Shown here: one piece after another, positions 8,632 through 16,858 of the stretch
How the letters are laid out: each line of letters starts with the position of its first letter
Position numbering within the stretch: the stretch's first letter is position 1
Source: Paucibacter sp. KCTC 42545
Lineage (GTDB): Bacteria; Pseudomonadota; Gammaproteobacteria; Burkholderiales; Burkholderiaceae_C
DNA length: 64,000 nucleotides
Assembly: GCF_001477625.1 (NCBI RefSeq)
Contig: NZ_CP013692.1
Span: 3,162,001-3,226,000 of the forward strand
Reading direction: 5' to 3'
Position numbers and translations under genes: made by a program
Notes under the pieces: model-generated
Databases searched by the model: none
What the model was told of the DNA's origin: nothing
Seen by the model: the letters and a program-made list of their open reading frames with translations, nothing else

Positions 8632-9971
8632 TGAACGCCGTGACCGACACCCATCTGATCCACGACATTGAAGTGGACAGCCACCACCGCGCCCTGCGCT
8701 TCCTGACCGCAGGCAGCGTGGACGATGGCAAGAGCACATTGATCGGCCGCCTGTTGTTCGACAGCCGCGCCATCCTGGCCGACCAGCTCGACACCTTGGA
8801 AAAGCGCGCCGCCGGCCAGCCCATCGACCTGAGCTTGTTGACCGACGGCCTGGAAGCCGAGCGCGAGCAAGGCATCACCATCGATGTGGCCTACCGCTAC
8901 TTCGCCACCAAGACGCGCAAATTCATCATTGCCGATGCGCCCGGCCATGAGCAGTACACGCGGAACATGGTCACCGCCGCCGCCGGCAGCGATGCGGCGG
9001 TGGTGCTGGTGGACATCACCAAGCTGGACACTGCCGCGGATGAAGTGGTGCTGCTGCCGCAGACCCGCCGCCACAGCTTGTTGGCGCACTTGCTGCGCGT
9101 GCCCAGCATCGTCTTCGCCGTCAACAAGCTGGACGCGCTGGCCCAGCCCGGCCCGGCTTTTGCCGCGGTGAGCAAGGCGCTGCGCGCCTTTGCCGAGCAG
9201 GCCGGCATTGCGGTGACCGCCATCGTGCCGGTGTCGGCGCTGCGCGGTGACAACGTCACCCAGCCGCTGGACGGCGAATGGGCGACTTGGTACCAAGGCC
9301 CTTCACTGCTGCAGGTGCTGGAAAGCCTGCCGGGCGTGCAGGAAAAAGTTGAAGGCCAACTCTCGATCCCCGTGCAGTACGTGGCCCGCGATTCTGGCGA
9401 GCAAGGCGAAGGTGATGGCCGAATGGCCGGAACGGGCTACCAGCCGCGCGCCCTGTGGGGCCGCATTGCCCACGGTCAGGTGAAGGCCGGCGACGAGGTG
9501 CAGATTCTGCCCAGCGGCCAAACCGCCATCGTGGCGGAAGTGCGCCGCGCCGGTGAAACCGTCGCGCATTGCGTGGCCGGCGAATCGGCCGGCGTGGTGC
9601 TGGACCGCCAGCTCGACGTCTCGCGCGGCGACTGGATCGTCACCCCAGGCTCGGCCACCCCGACCCAGTCCTTCGAAGCCACCCTGGCCTGGTTGGACAC
9701 CGAGCCCGCCGTGCCCGGCCGCAAATACTGGCTGCGTCATGGCAACCGCTGGGTGCAAGCGCGCATCAGCGCCATCGAGCATCGCCTGGACATCCACACC
9801 CTGGCCGAGCAAGACGCGCAGGAACTCAAGGTCAATGAGATCGGCCATGTGCGCATCGAAACGCAATCGCCCCTGCCGGTGGAGCCCTACACGGCCAACC
9901 GCCTGGGCGGCAGCCTGATCGTGGTCGACCCAACCAGCAACCGCACCAGCGGCGCCCTGCTGGTGCGCTAA
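8631..9971 (+). CDS. cysN: Sulfate adenylyltransferase subunit 1 (GTPase)
   Basis: A 446-residue elongation-factor-like GTPase whose GTP hydrolysis drives APS formation by CysD. The G1 motif is AGSVDDGKST (about residues 26-35), the switch-II motif is DAPGHEQYTRNM, and NKLD gives guanine specificity. EF-Tu-like beta-barrel domains follow. The protein ends after these barrels, with no fused APS kinase, so APS goes directly to the APS reductase encoded upstream. It overlaps cysD by one base. A short insertion EQGEGDGRMAGTGYQPRA sits in the second domain. Confidence 0.93.
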   Translation: MNAVTDTHLIHDIEVDSHHRALRFLTAGSVDDGKSTLIGRLLFDSRAILADQLDTLEKRAAGQPIDLSLLTDGLEAEREQGITIDVAYRYFATKTRKFIIADAPGHEQYTRNMVTAAAGSDAAVVLVDITKLDTAADEVVLLPQTRRHSLLAHLLRVPSIVFAVNKLDALAQPGPAFAAVSKALRAFAEQAGIAVTAIVPVSALRGDNVTQPLDGEWATWYQGPSLLQVLESLPGVQEKVEGQLSIPVQYVARDSGEQGEGDGRMAGTGYQPRALWGRIAHGQVKAGDEVQILPSGQTAIVAEVRRAGETVAHCVAGESAGVVLDRQLDVSRGDWIVTPGSATPTQSFEATLAWLDTEPAVPGRKYWLRHGNRWVQARISAIEHRLDIHTLAEQDAQELKVNEIGHVRIETQSPLPVEPYTANRLGGSLIVVDPTSNRTSGALLVR

Positions 9972-9988
9972 CGCGAGCCTTGATCGTC

Positions 9989-10783
9989 ATGGGACAAGTC
10001 ATTTTCGTCAGTGCCGGCCCTGGGGCCGCCGACCTCATCACGCTGCGCGGCGCGCGGGCCTTGGCCGCCGCTGAGGTGGTGCTGTTCGACGCCCTCACTG
10101 ACCCGGCCCTGCGCGAACTGGCGCCGAACGCGGTCTGGATCGATGTGGGTAAGCGGGGCTTTTGCGACTCCACCAAGCAGTGCGCCATCAACGCCGCGCT
10201 GGTGAAGCAGGCGCAGACGCATGACTTGGTGGTGCGCCTGAAGGGCGGCGACGCCAGCATCTTCGGCCGCCTGGAAGAAGAGCTGCTGGCCTTGCGCGAA
10301 GCCGGCATCGCCTGCGAAGTGGTGCCCGGCGTGACCGCAGCCATTGCCGCGGCCGCCCACACGCAACGCCCGCTGACACGGCGCGGCTTAGGCCGCAGCG
10401 TCAGCCTCAGCACCGCCATGACGCAAGACGCCGAGTTGCAAGCCCAACAGGCCTGCGCTGACACCGAGGTCTTCTACATGGCCGGCCGGCAACTGCCCGC
10501 CCTGGGCCGCAAGCTGCTGGCGGCGGGCTGGGAAGCGGACACGCCGGTCAGCGTGGTTTCGCGCGCCGGCTGCGTCGACGCCCTGGCCAGCGAGCACAGC
10601 GTAGCCGAGCTGGCCGAAGCCTCACTGCTGCACAAAGGGCGGCCCACCGTGGTCATCGTGGGTGCAGGCGCCCGCCCGGTGCAGCCAAAATCCGACGCCT
10701 TGAAGGCCAGCAAAGCCTCAAATTCCCATATCACCCCAGGACTTGCGCGGCATCAAGCCAAGAACAAGAGCCTGACCGATTAA
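9989..10783 (+). CDS. cobA: Uroporphyrinogen-III C-methyltransferase (SUMT)
   Basis: A 264-residue SAM-dependent methylase that makes precorrin-2, the precursor of siroheme, the cofactor of the CysI enzyme in the same operon. Motifs are VSAGPGAADLITLRGARAL at the N-terminus, RLKGGDASIFGRLEEE, and VVPGVTAAIAAAAHTQRPLTRRG. It is the stand-alone form, without the oxidase/chelatase domains of CysG, so another protein must finish siroheme. I chose ATG 9989 (MGQVIFVSAGPG) rather than the TTG nine bases upstream. The C-terminal 30 residues or so are low-complexity and probably not structured. Confidence 0.9.
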   Translation: MGQVIFVSAGPGAADLITLRGARALAAAEVVLFDALTDPALRELAPNAVWIDVGKRGFCDSTKQCAINAALVKQAQTHDLVVRLKGGDASIFGRLEEELLALREAGIACEVVPGVTAAIAAAAHTQRPLTRRGLGRSVSLSTAMTQDAELQAQQACADTEVFYMAGRQLPALGRKLLAAGWEADTPVSVVSRAGCVDALASEHSVAELAEASLLHKGRPTVVIVGAGARPVQPKSDALKASKASNSHITPGLARHQAKNKSLTD

Positions 10784-10845
10784 AATATCCGGTTGACGTT
10801 GCCGACCACGGCAACGCCCCGAACCAATTCAAAACGAGCTGATCT

Positions 10846-11169
10846 ATGACCCACGTCGTCCTCGAATCCTGCATCCGCTGCAAGTACACCGACTGCGTCG
10901 ATGTCTGCCCGGTCGATTGCTTCCGCGAAGGCCAGAACTTCCTCACCATCGATCCGGACGAATGCATCGACTGCGCCGTGTGCATCCCCGAGTGCCCCGT
11001 CAACGCCATCGTTCCCGAGGAAGATGTGCCCGGCAATATGCAGCACATGATCAAGCTCAACGCTGAACTGGCCCAGAAGTGGCCCAGCATCACCAAGCGC
11101 AAGAGCGCCCTGCCCGACGCTGAAGAGTGGAAAGACCGCACGGACAAATTGTCCCAGCTGATCCGCTGA
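10846..11169 (+). CDS. fdxA: 7Fe ferredoxin FdxA
   Basis: A 107-residue bacterial ferredoxin with one [3Fe-4S] and one [4Fe-4S] cluster. The clusters are set by cysteines in [18 protein letters not shown] and [16 protein letters not shown]. The acidic middle and C-terminal helix ([18 protein letters not shown]) are typical for this group, which is near universal in Burkholderiales. It is a small cytoplasmic electron carrier. It lies 62 bases after the siroheme methyltransferase gene and 49 before the ferredoxin reductase, and may feed the sulfite reductase, which lacks a flavoprotein subunit. Confidence 0.95.
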   Translation: MTHVVLESCIRCKYTDCVDVCPVDCFREGQNFLTIDPDECIDCAVCIPECPVNAIVPEEDVPGNMQHMIKLNAELAQKWPSITKRKSALPDAEEWKDRTDKLSQLIR

Positions 11170-11218
11170 ACCAGCTCGTTCGTACGCCGCTCGGCGCCAC
11201 AGCGCCGAGCCCAACCAA

Positions 11219-12343
11219 ATGGATACTCAATTGAACGCAGAGACTGCCGTGACGGCCGCCGAGCTCCCCACGCCCGGGCCCAATGTGATTGAAACCGATG
11301 CCGTGATCGTCGGCGCCGGCCCGGTGGGCCTGTTCCAGGTGTTTGAACTCGGCCTGCTCGAGATCAAAGCGCACATCATCGACTCGCTGGCTTACCCCGG
11401 TGGTCAGTGCATCGAGCTCTATCCCGATAAGCCGATCTACGACATCCCGGCCGTGCCCATCTGCACCGGCAAGGAGTTGACCGACAACCTGCTCAAGCAG
11501 ATCGAGCCCTTCGGCGCGACCTTCCACCTGGGCCAGGAAGTGACGACTGTCTTGAAGCAAGCCGACGGCCGCTTCTTCGTCGCCACCTCCAAGGGCACGG
11601 AGTTTCTGACCAAGACCATCTTCATCGCCGGCGGCGTGGGCTCCTTCCAGCCGCGCACGCTGAAGGTGGATGGCATTGAGAAGTACGAAGGCACGCAGCT
11701 GCACTACCGCGTGCGCAATCCCGAGCAGTTCGCAGGCAAGAACCTCGTGGTGGTGGGTGGCGGTGACTCGGCGCTCGATTGGGCCCTGAACTTCTGCGCC
11801 GGCAACGAAGACGGTGGCGCCAACAAGGCCGAAAGCGTGATCCTGCTGCACCGCCGCGATGGCTTCCGCGCAGCACCCGCCAGCGTGGCCAAGATGCGCG
11901 AGCTGTGCGAGGCCTACGAGATGCAATTCGTGGTCGGCCAGGTTACCGACATCGTCGAGGCCGATGGCGCGCTGAACGCCATCAAGGTCACCGGCGGCGA
12001 CGGCGTCACCCGCGTGGTGCCTTGCGATCAGCTGCTGGTGTTCTTCGGCCTCTCGCCCAAGCTCGGCCCCATCGCCGAATGGGGTCTGGCCCTGGAGCGC
12101 AAGCAAATCGTTGTCGACACCGAGAAGTTCGAAACCAGCGTTCCCGGCATCTTCGCCGTGGGCGATGTGAACACCTATCCGGGCAAGAAGAAGCTGATTC
12201 TGTCGGGCTTCCACGAGTGCGCCCTGGCCGCTTTTGCTGCCGCGCCCTATATCTTCCCGGATAAGCGCATCCACCTGCAGTACACCACCACCAGCCCCAA
12301 GCTGCACAAGGTGCTGGGCGTGGAATCGCCGGTGTTTGATTAA
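11219..12343 (+). CDS. Ferredoxin/flavodoxin-NADP+ reductase, thioredoxin-reductase-like type
   Basis: A 374-residue flavoprotein of the thioredoxin-reductase-like ferredoxin-NADP reductase family. The FAD-binding [17 protein letters not shown] is at about residues 29-45, followed by [20 protein letters not shown], which is characteristic of the family. NADP(H) binds at [14 protein letters not shown], and [22 protein letters not shown] is the second FAD motif. The CxxC of true thioredoxin reductases is absent. The gene follows fdxA and probably reduces it with NADPH. A 20-residue leader precedes the conserved domain. A terminator follows. Confidence 0.93.
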   Translation: MDTQLNAETAVTAAELPTPGPNVIETDAVIVGAGPVGLFQVFELGLLEIKAHIIDSLAYPGGQCIELYPDKPIYDIPAVPICTGKELTDNLLKQIEPFGATFHLGQEVTTVLKQADGRFFVATSKGTEFLTKTIFIAGGVGSFQPRTLKVDGIEKYEGTQLHYRVRNPEQFAGKNLVVVGGGDSALDWALNFCAGNEDGGANKAESVILLHRRDGFRAAPASVAKMRELCEAYEMQFVVGQVTDIVEADGALNAIKVTGGDGVTRVVPCDQLLVFFGLSPKLGPIAEWGLALERKQIVVDTEKFETSVPGIFAVGDVNTYPGKKKLILSGFHECALAAFAAAPYIFPDKRIHLQYTTTSPKLHKVLGVESPVFD

Positions 12344-12409
12344 TTGATTGGGTAAAAGATTGATCGGCGGTAGCGCTGATCGATACGCAGCCTCGGCTGC
12401 ACAGCAAGA

Positions 12410-12435
12410 AGCCCGCTCACCGCGGGCTTTTTTTT
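12410..12435 (+). terminator. Rho-independent terminator
   Basis: AGCCCGC (12410-12416) pairs with GCGGGCT (12422-12428) and runs into eight T's. It ends the fdxA/ferredoxin reductase transcript. Confidence 0.9.
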
Positions 12436-12583
12436 ATGGCCGACCGCAGCCAAGCATCCACAGAATCTGTGGACAACTATGGGGACGCCCGGTGGGACAT
12501 CGCGCGCAAGCCCCTATCCATCGAAGGTTCGACAGCCTGCTTAATGAACGAGCAGTCGGCACTTGCCGCTAGAATCCACCCGT

Positions 12584-12621
12584 CGCCGCCAGCTGTGCAT
12601 GCATGCAAACAGCTGGCGGCG
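12584..12621 (+). repeat. Perfect inverted repeat in front of the TPP riboswitch
   Basis: Thirteen bases (12584-12596) pair without mismatch with 12609-12621 around a 12-base loop of alternating GCAT. No T-run follows. It ends where the riboswitch begins, so it is either in the leader RNA or an operator just before it. Confidence 0.75.
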
Positions 12622-12712
12622 CACTTCGCTAGGGGTGCTGGCTCATCAGATGAGCCGGCTGAGATAAAACCCTTTGAACCTGATTGAGTTAATCCTCGCG
12701 CAGGGAAGCCAG
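12621..12712 (+). promoter_or_regulatory. TPP (thi-box) riboswitch
   Basis: The conserved thi-box elements stand in order: AGGGGTGCTGG at 12631, CTGAGATAAAACCCTTTGAA at 12659-12678, ACCTGAT, GAGTTAAT and GCGCAGGGAAGCC near 12699-12711. Between them GGCTCATC and GATGAGCC form the variable P3-type arm. It lies about 95 bases before the ATG of a TonB-dependent receptor gene on the same strand. No clear terminator hairpin with a T-run follows, so control may be at translation start. Binding of thiamin pyrophosphate would turn the gene off. Confidence 0.93.
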
Positions 12713-12804
12713 CTCGCATGCTGCCATCGTCCAAGCCTCGTCAAGCACGAGCCTTGGGCGCCGTTCAGCATCTCGCTTGCCCCCTGCCATCGCTTGAAGT
12801 CCCG

Positions 12805-14949
12805 ATGGCATACCCACAAATCTCCCAGTCCTTGATCGCAACTGCCGCCCTGCTCGCCTGCTCGGCGACCCTGGCTCAATCCACCCTGCCCGCCGTCACC
12901 GTGACCGGCCGCGGCGCCGATGCGCCCGTCAGCGTCGGCGGCTTTGGCGAGACGCCCATCGCCAAACTGCCCATGCAGGCCAATGTCCTGAGCGCGGAAC
13001 GTCTGCAAGAGTCGGGGCTGAGCTCATTGGCCGGCATCACCGCCCTGGACGCCTCGCTCAGCGATGCCTACAACTCCAACGGCTATGTGTCCTATCTGAA
13101 GATCCGTGGCTACGACCTGGACAACCGCTTCAACTACCGCCGCGACGGCCTGCCCATCAATGCAGAGACGGCACTGAACCTGGGTAACAAGTCCAGCCTG
13201 GAAGTGCTCAAGGGCAGCAGCGGCATCCAGGCCGGCACCAGCTCGCCTGGCGGCCTGGTGAATCTGCTGGTCAAACGCCCCACGGCCAAGGACCTCACGG
13301 TTGTCGGCTTGAGCGTGAGTGAGCGTGGCACTGCGGAAGCCTCGGTCGACCTGAGCCGCCGCTTCGGTGAGGGCCAGGCTTTTGGCCTGCGCGTGAACGC
13401 CAGCGCCGCGCAGCTCAAGCCCGAGTTCTACACCGCCGATGGCAATCGCCAACTTTTCGCCCTGGCAGGCGATTGGCGCGTGTCGCCCAGCACCTTGCTG
13501 GAAGCCGAAGTCGAGTGGAATCGCCAAAGCCAGCCCAGCCTGCCGGGCTTCAGCCTGCTGGGCGACAAGCTGCCCGATGCCAAGCAAATCGACCCGCGCC
13601 TCAATCTGAACAACCAGAGCTGGAGCCAGCCCGTGGTGTTCAACAACCGGCATGCCTCGCTGCGCCTGACTCACAAGTTGAATGCGGACTGGACGGCCAA
13701 GGCCCATCTGGGTCTGCAGCGCTTGAAGACGGATGATCGCCTGGCCTATGCCAACGGTTTGTATGACCCCAATACCTACGAGTGCGCGCCTTGCGACCGC
13801 TACAGCGCTGCGGGCACCTTCTCGGTCTGGGATTTCCGCAGTGAAAACGAACGCCGCAACAGCGATGCCCTAGATCTCAATCTGGCCGGCAAGTTTGACA
13901 CTGCCGGCCTGCGCCATACGGTGAGCACAGGTCTGCTCATGAGTCGCTTCAACAGCCGCTTCGATCGCCAAGCCTACAACCTCGTCGGCGTGGGCAATAT
14001 TCAAGGCAACGCTCAATTGCCTGCCGACCCTAGCCTGACCGACGAGAACACCAACCGCGACGAGCGCAACACCGAGTTCTATCTGCGTGACAGCGTGCAA
14101 CTCGGCGCCGACTGGCAAGTCTGGGCCGGCCTGCGCCACACCCGTCTGCAGCGCGACAGCGTGCGCACTGACGGTTCACGCGCCACCAGCTACTCGCAAG
14201 CCTTCACCACGCCTTGGTTGGGGCTGGGCTACCACCTCAATGCACAACTGCTGGCCTATGCCAGCTGGGGCGAAGGCGTGGAGAGCGAAGTGACGCCTAA
14301 CCGTAAGAAGTACAGCACGCCAGGTCAGGCCCTGCCTGCGCTCAAGAGCAAGCAAGTGGAAGTCGGCCTGAAGTCCGGCAGCAATACGGTGGATTGGTCG
14401 GTCAACTGGTTTGATGTGCAGCGCCCGGCTTGGCGAGATGTGAGCATCTGCGCCCAAGCCGATGCCTGCCTGAGCCGCCAAGCCGACGGCACAGCCCATC
14501 ACCAGGGCCTCGAAGCGCAAGCAGATTTGAAATGGGGCGGCGGCGGCTTGTTGGCCAGCGCCATGAAGCTCAAGGCCCGCCGCGAAGGTAGTGCCGAGGC
14601 CGCGCTCAATGGCCTGAAGCCTACCAACGTGCCCGAGAACAATCTGCGCCTGCAAGCGCGTCAGAACCTCGCCGGCGTGCCAGGTCTGCAATTGCAGCTG
14701 GGCTTGGTCTACGAAGGGCCGCGCGCCGTGCTGCCGGACAATAGCGTCGCGATTCCAGGCTGGACGCGTCTCGACGCTGGTGCGCGTTACGAACAACTGG
14801 TGGGCAAAACGCTGCTGACATGGCGTGTGGGCGTGGACAATCTCGCCGACCGGCGCGCGTGGAAAGAGTCGCCCTTCCAGTTCGATCATGTCTATCTGTA
14901 TCCACTGGCTCCACGCACTTGGCGAACAAGTTTTGAAATGAGCTTGTAA
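12805..14949 (+). CDS. TonB-dependent outer-membrane receptor, probably for thiamin or a thiamin precursor
   Basis: A 714-residue TonB-dependent transporter. Residues 1-24 form a signal peptide ending ATLAQ, followed by a TonB-box-like LPAVTVTGRG. The plug domain contains LKIRGYDLDNRFNYRRDGLP and the LEVLKGSSGIQAGTSSPGGLVNLLVKRP block; an about 500-residue beta-barrel follows. By sequence it resembles siderophore receptors, but the TPP riboswitch directly upstream points to thiamin, its phosphates or a precursor as ligand. I use the ATG 12805 before the signal peptide; the frame is also open from 12718. Two cysteine pairs (ECAPC and CAQADAC) lie in barrel loops. It is followed by a tRNA promoter. 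Confidence 0.88.
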   Translation: MAYPQISQSLIATAALLACSATLAQSTLPAVTVTGRGADAPVSVGGFGETPIAKLPMQANVLSAERLQESGLSSLAGITALDASLSDAYNSNGYVSYLKIRGYDLDNRFNYRRDGLPINAETALNLGNKSSLEVLKGSSGIQAGTSSPGGLVNLLVKRPTAKDLTVVGLSVSERGTAEASVDLSRRFGEGQAFGLRVNASAAQLKPEFYTADGNRQLFALAGDWRVSPSTLLEAEVEWNRQSQPSLPGFSLLGDKLPDAKQIDPRLNLNNQSWSQPVVFNNRHASLRLTHKLNADWTAKAHLGLQRLKTDDRLAYANGLYDPNTYECAPCDRYSAAGTFSVWDFRSENERRNSDALDLNLAGKFDTAGLRHTVSTGLLMSRFNSRFDRQAYNLVGVGNIQGNAQLPADPSLTDENTNRDERNTEFYLRDSVQLGADWQVWAGLRHTRLQRDSVRTDGSRATSYSQAFTTPWLGLGYHLNAQLLAYASWGEGVESEVTPNRKKYSTPGQALPALKSKQVEVGLKSGSNTVDWSVNWFDVQRPAWRDVSICAQADACLSRQADGTAHHQGLEAQADLKWGGGGLLASAMKLKARREGSAEAALNGLKPTNVPENNLRLQARQNLAGVPGLQLQLGLVYEGPRAVLPDNSVAIPGWTRLDAGARYEQLVGKTLLTWRVGVDNLADRRAWKESPFQFDHVYLYPLAPRTWRTSFEMSL

Positions 14950-14973
14950 ACCTCTAAAAATCCGGTCTATAAT
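14944..14973 (+). promoter_or_regulatory. tRNA-Asn promoter
   Basis: TTGTAA (14944-14949) and a perfect TATAAT (14968-14973) are 18 bases apart, 12 bases before the first tRNA-Asn. The -35 element overlaps the stop codon of the receptor gene. Confidence 0.7.
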
Positions 14974-14985
14974 GCAAGGCTTAGT

Positions 14986-15061
14986 TCCTCGATAGCTCAG
15001 TTGGTAGAGCGCCGGACTGTTAATCCGTAGGTCCCTGGTTCGAGCCCAGGTCGAGGAGCCA
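14986..15061 (+). tRNA. tRNA-Asn (GTT)
   Basis: A 76-base tRNA with acceptor stem TCCTCGA/TCGAGGA, anticodon loop CTGTTAA (GTT reads Asn codons), T-loop GGTTCGAGCC and encoded CCA. It differs from the second copy at one D-loop base (TTGGT against TCGGT). Confidence 0.97.
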
Positions 15062-15077
15062 AAAAATTAAGGCGCAA

Positions 15078-15108
15078 AGCCGCTGACGCGCAAGTCTCAG
15101 CGGCTTTT
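15078..15108 (+). terminator. Terminator between the two tRNA-Asn genes
   Basis: AGCCGCTGA (15078-15086) pairs with TCAGCGGCT (15097-15105), followed by TTTT. Confidence 0.75.
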
Positions 15109-15170
15109 AGCTGAAGGTGAAGGCCCAATTTTTTAGTTCGGCCCGCATCACAAAATTTGTACCGATCAAT

Positions 15171-15246
15171 TCCTCGATAGCTCAGTCGGTAGAGCGCCGG
15201 ACTGTTAATCCGTAGGTCCCTGGTTCGAGCCCAGGTCGAGGAGCCA
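15171..15246 (+). tRNA. tRNA-Asn (GTT), second copy
   Basis: A 76-base tRNA identical to the first copy except for one D-loop base; CCA is encoded. It lies 109 bases after the first copy. Confidence 0.97.
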
Positions 15247-15253
15247 AACGAAG

Positions 15254-15289
15254 AAGCCCTGCAACGTCAAACGTTGCGGGGCTTTTTTC
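15254..15289 (+). terminator. Terminator after the second tRNA-Asn
   Basis: AAGCCCTGCAACGT pairs with ACGTTGCGGGGCTT (one G-T pair) around a CAA loop and runs into six T's. Confidence 0.85.
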
Positions 15290-15339
15290 TTGGGTGCTCC
15301 ACAGCATTCACACAAAAGCAAACCAACCAGCACGCGCAC

Positions 15340-15729
15340 ATGAAGCCATTGATCCGACTCTTTTTCCGCACCCTGCGTCTTGTGCTTGGCCCCATCTTGT
15401 TGCTGAAAGAGCGCCTGACCCGACCCGCAGGTTTGCAACGCAACAACGAGCAGCAAGCCGCCGTTGATCGCCAGTGTCAAGACCTGACCCTCTATCAGTT
15501 CAAGACCTGCCCTTTTTGCATCAAGGTGCGCCAGGAAATGCGCAGCCTCTCACTCAATATCGAGCGCCGCGATGCGCAGCATGAAGGACCGAATCGCAGC
15601 GAGCTGCTGCAAGGCTCGGGCAGCCACAAGGTGCCATGCCTGAAGATCACCGAGGCCAATGGTCAGGTGAAATGGCTGACTGAATCTGGCGCGATCATCA
15701 GCTATCTGCGCGGCCGCTTCGCCGCCTGA
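15340..15729 (+). CDS. Glutaredoxin-family protein with N-terminal hydrophobic segment
   Basis: A 129-residue protein. Residues about 1-22 (MKPLIRLFFRTLRLVLGPILLLKE) are basic and hydrophobic and could anchor or target it to the membrane. From residue 50 a glutaredoxin/GST-N domain follows, with LTLYQFKTCPFCIKVRQEM. The CPFC dithiol is intact, and KVPCLKITEANG with the cis-Pro loop and TESGAIISYL completes the fold. It probably reduces protein or glutathione mixed disulfides at the inner membrane. I chose the ATG at 15340; the frame is open from 15274, but that part overlaps the tRNA terminator. Confidence 0.85.
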   Translation: MKPLIRLFFRTLRLVLGPILLLKERLTRPAGLQRNNEQQAAVDRQCQDLTLYQFKTCPFCIKVRQEMRSLSLNIERRDAQHEGPNRSELLQGSGSHKVPCLKITEANGQVKWLTESGAIISYLRGRFAA

Positions 15730-15740
15730 GTTGACTCTAG

Positions 15741-15771
15741 CGCTAGGCCAAGGCGTGACCCTAGCCTAGCG
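15741..15771. repeat. Short inverted repeat in the grx-bfd gap
   Basis: CGCTAGGC (15741-15748) pairs with GCCTAGCG (15764-15771) between the convergent genes. There is no T-run, so it is at best a weak terminator. Confidence 0.4.
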
Positions 15772-15839
15772 GGCGCACTCAGTAGGAAACAACCAAACGA
15801 GACGCGACTTAGCTGAGCAGAGAAGTCGCGCCGAGCGAC

Positions 15840-16079
15840 TCAATTTGAGCTGATGCTCAAAACCCGAATGCCAAGCAGACTGGCTTCGGCCGGCTGTTTG
15901 CCAGGGCACACACCCTTAGCCAAGGCCTCATCAAAGACCTCGCGCGCGCAGTCCAGGCAACAGCCGCAGGCCGAGGCCACGCCGGTTTCGTCTTGCAGCA
16001 AGTCGAAGTTCTGGATGCCTGACTCGACACTGCGGCGAATGTCGCGATCAGAGACGCGGTGACACAGGCAAACAATCAT
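15840..16079 (-). CDS. bfd: Bacterioferritin-associated ferredoxin
   Basis: A 79-residue [2Fe-2S] protein that delivers electrons to bacterioferritin so that stored iron can be released. The start MIVCLCHRVSDRDIRRSV gives the first two cluster cysteines (CLC), and ACGCCLDCAREV gives the second group. The length is that of the family, plus a C-terminal tail (GKQPAEASLLGIRVLSISSN). A strong Fur-box match lies 62 bases upstream of its start, so it is probably expressed when iron is low. It is separated from bfr by about 120 bases. Confidence 0.92.
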   Translation of the reverse strand: MIVCLCHRVSDRDIRRSVESGIQNFDLLQDETGVASACGCCLDCAREVFDEALAKGVCPGKQPAEASLLGIRVLSISSN

Positions 16080-16140
16080 GGAAACGCCGAGCGAGGAAGT
16101 TGGACAAGGAGCCAAGCGGCACGAGTCGAACTTTAACGCA

Positions 16141-16159
16141 AATGCGAATCCATCTCAAT
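16141..16159 (-). promoter_or_regulatory. Fur box upstream of bfd
   Basis: By my count 15 of 19 bases match AATGAGAATCATTCTCATT (AATGCGAATCCATCTCAAT here). It lies between bfr and bfd, where the bfd promoter should be. Confidence 0.6.
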
Positions 16160-16197
16160 AATGTTTATCTATGGCCACGCGCCCGCGATGGTCAAGC

Positions 16198-16677
16198 TCA
16201 GGAGCTTGAGCTGCCTAGCTGAGACTGCAGCCAATTCTGCTCACCCAACTGGGCCACCAGTTCGATCTGGGTTTCCAGGTGATCGATATGCTCTTCGGTG
16301 TCCGACAGAATGTCTTCCAGCACTTCGCGGGAGACATAGTCACGCACGCTCTCGCAATGCGCGATGGCATCTTTGAGCAGCGGATGCGAGCCGACTTCGA
16401 TCTTCAGGTCGCAGTGCAGTACCTCGACGGCTGACTCACCGATGTAGAGCTTGCCCAGATCTTGCAGATTGGGCAGGCCCTCCAGCATCAAGATCCGCTC
16501 GATGAGCTTGTCTGCATGCTTCATCTCTTCGATGGACTCTTCATACTCATGCTTGGCCAGGCGCTCGAAGCCCCAGTTTTTGAGCATGCGGCAATGCAGG
16601 AAATATTGGTTGATGGCAGTTAGCTCGTTCTTCAACTGAGCGTTGAGAAACTCCAGAACCTTGGCGTCACCTTTCAT
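16198..16677 (-). CDS. bfr: Bacterioferritin
   Basis: A 159-residue four-helix-bundle protein that forms the 24-subunit heme-containing iron store. The start [28 protein letters not shown] is typical; ligands of the diiron centre lie in [24 protein letters not shown] and [18 protein letters not shown]53 in EEMKHAD is the usual heme ligand position. RBS GAGGAG stands six bases before the ATG. It is divergent from hemP, with a Fur-box-like site between them, and its partner bfd lies downstream on the same strand. Confidence 0.96.
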   Translation of the reverse strand: MKGDAKVLEFLNAQLKNELTAINQYFLHCRMLKNWGFERLAKHEYEESIEEMKHADKLIERILMLEGLPNLQDLGKLYIGESAVEVLHCDLKIEVGSHPLLKDAIAHCESVRDYVSREVLEDILSDTEEHIDHLETQIELVAQLGEQNWLQSQLGSSSS

Positions 16678-16827
16678 CGTCTGCTCCTCATGAGGTCAAC
16701 AGTAGACAGAGCCATTGTGCTTGGGCAGCCCATGCAGTTGTGGCAATGCCTGAAAAAACTGTTGGGAATGCGAGGCGCCCGCCCCACCCGCTCGGTCAAA
16801 TGTGGAAAATTTACGCAAACTTTTGCA

Positions 16828-16846
16828 ATTAGCAATCATTCGCATT
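16828..16846 (+). promoter_or_regulatory. Fur box upstream of hemP
   Basis: By my count 14 of 19 bases match AATGAGAATCATTCTCATT, with the core AATCATTC intact. It ends 12 bases before the hemP ATG, in the gap shared with bfr. Confidence 0.6.
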
Positions 16847-16858
16847 TAACATGGCGAT

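Noticed and set aside
12436..12687. 83-residue frame starting MADRSQASTESV
   Set aside because: It follows a terminator without an RBS and runs through the hairpin and TPP riboswitch; it has no domain.
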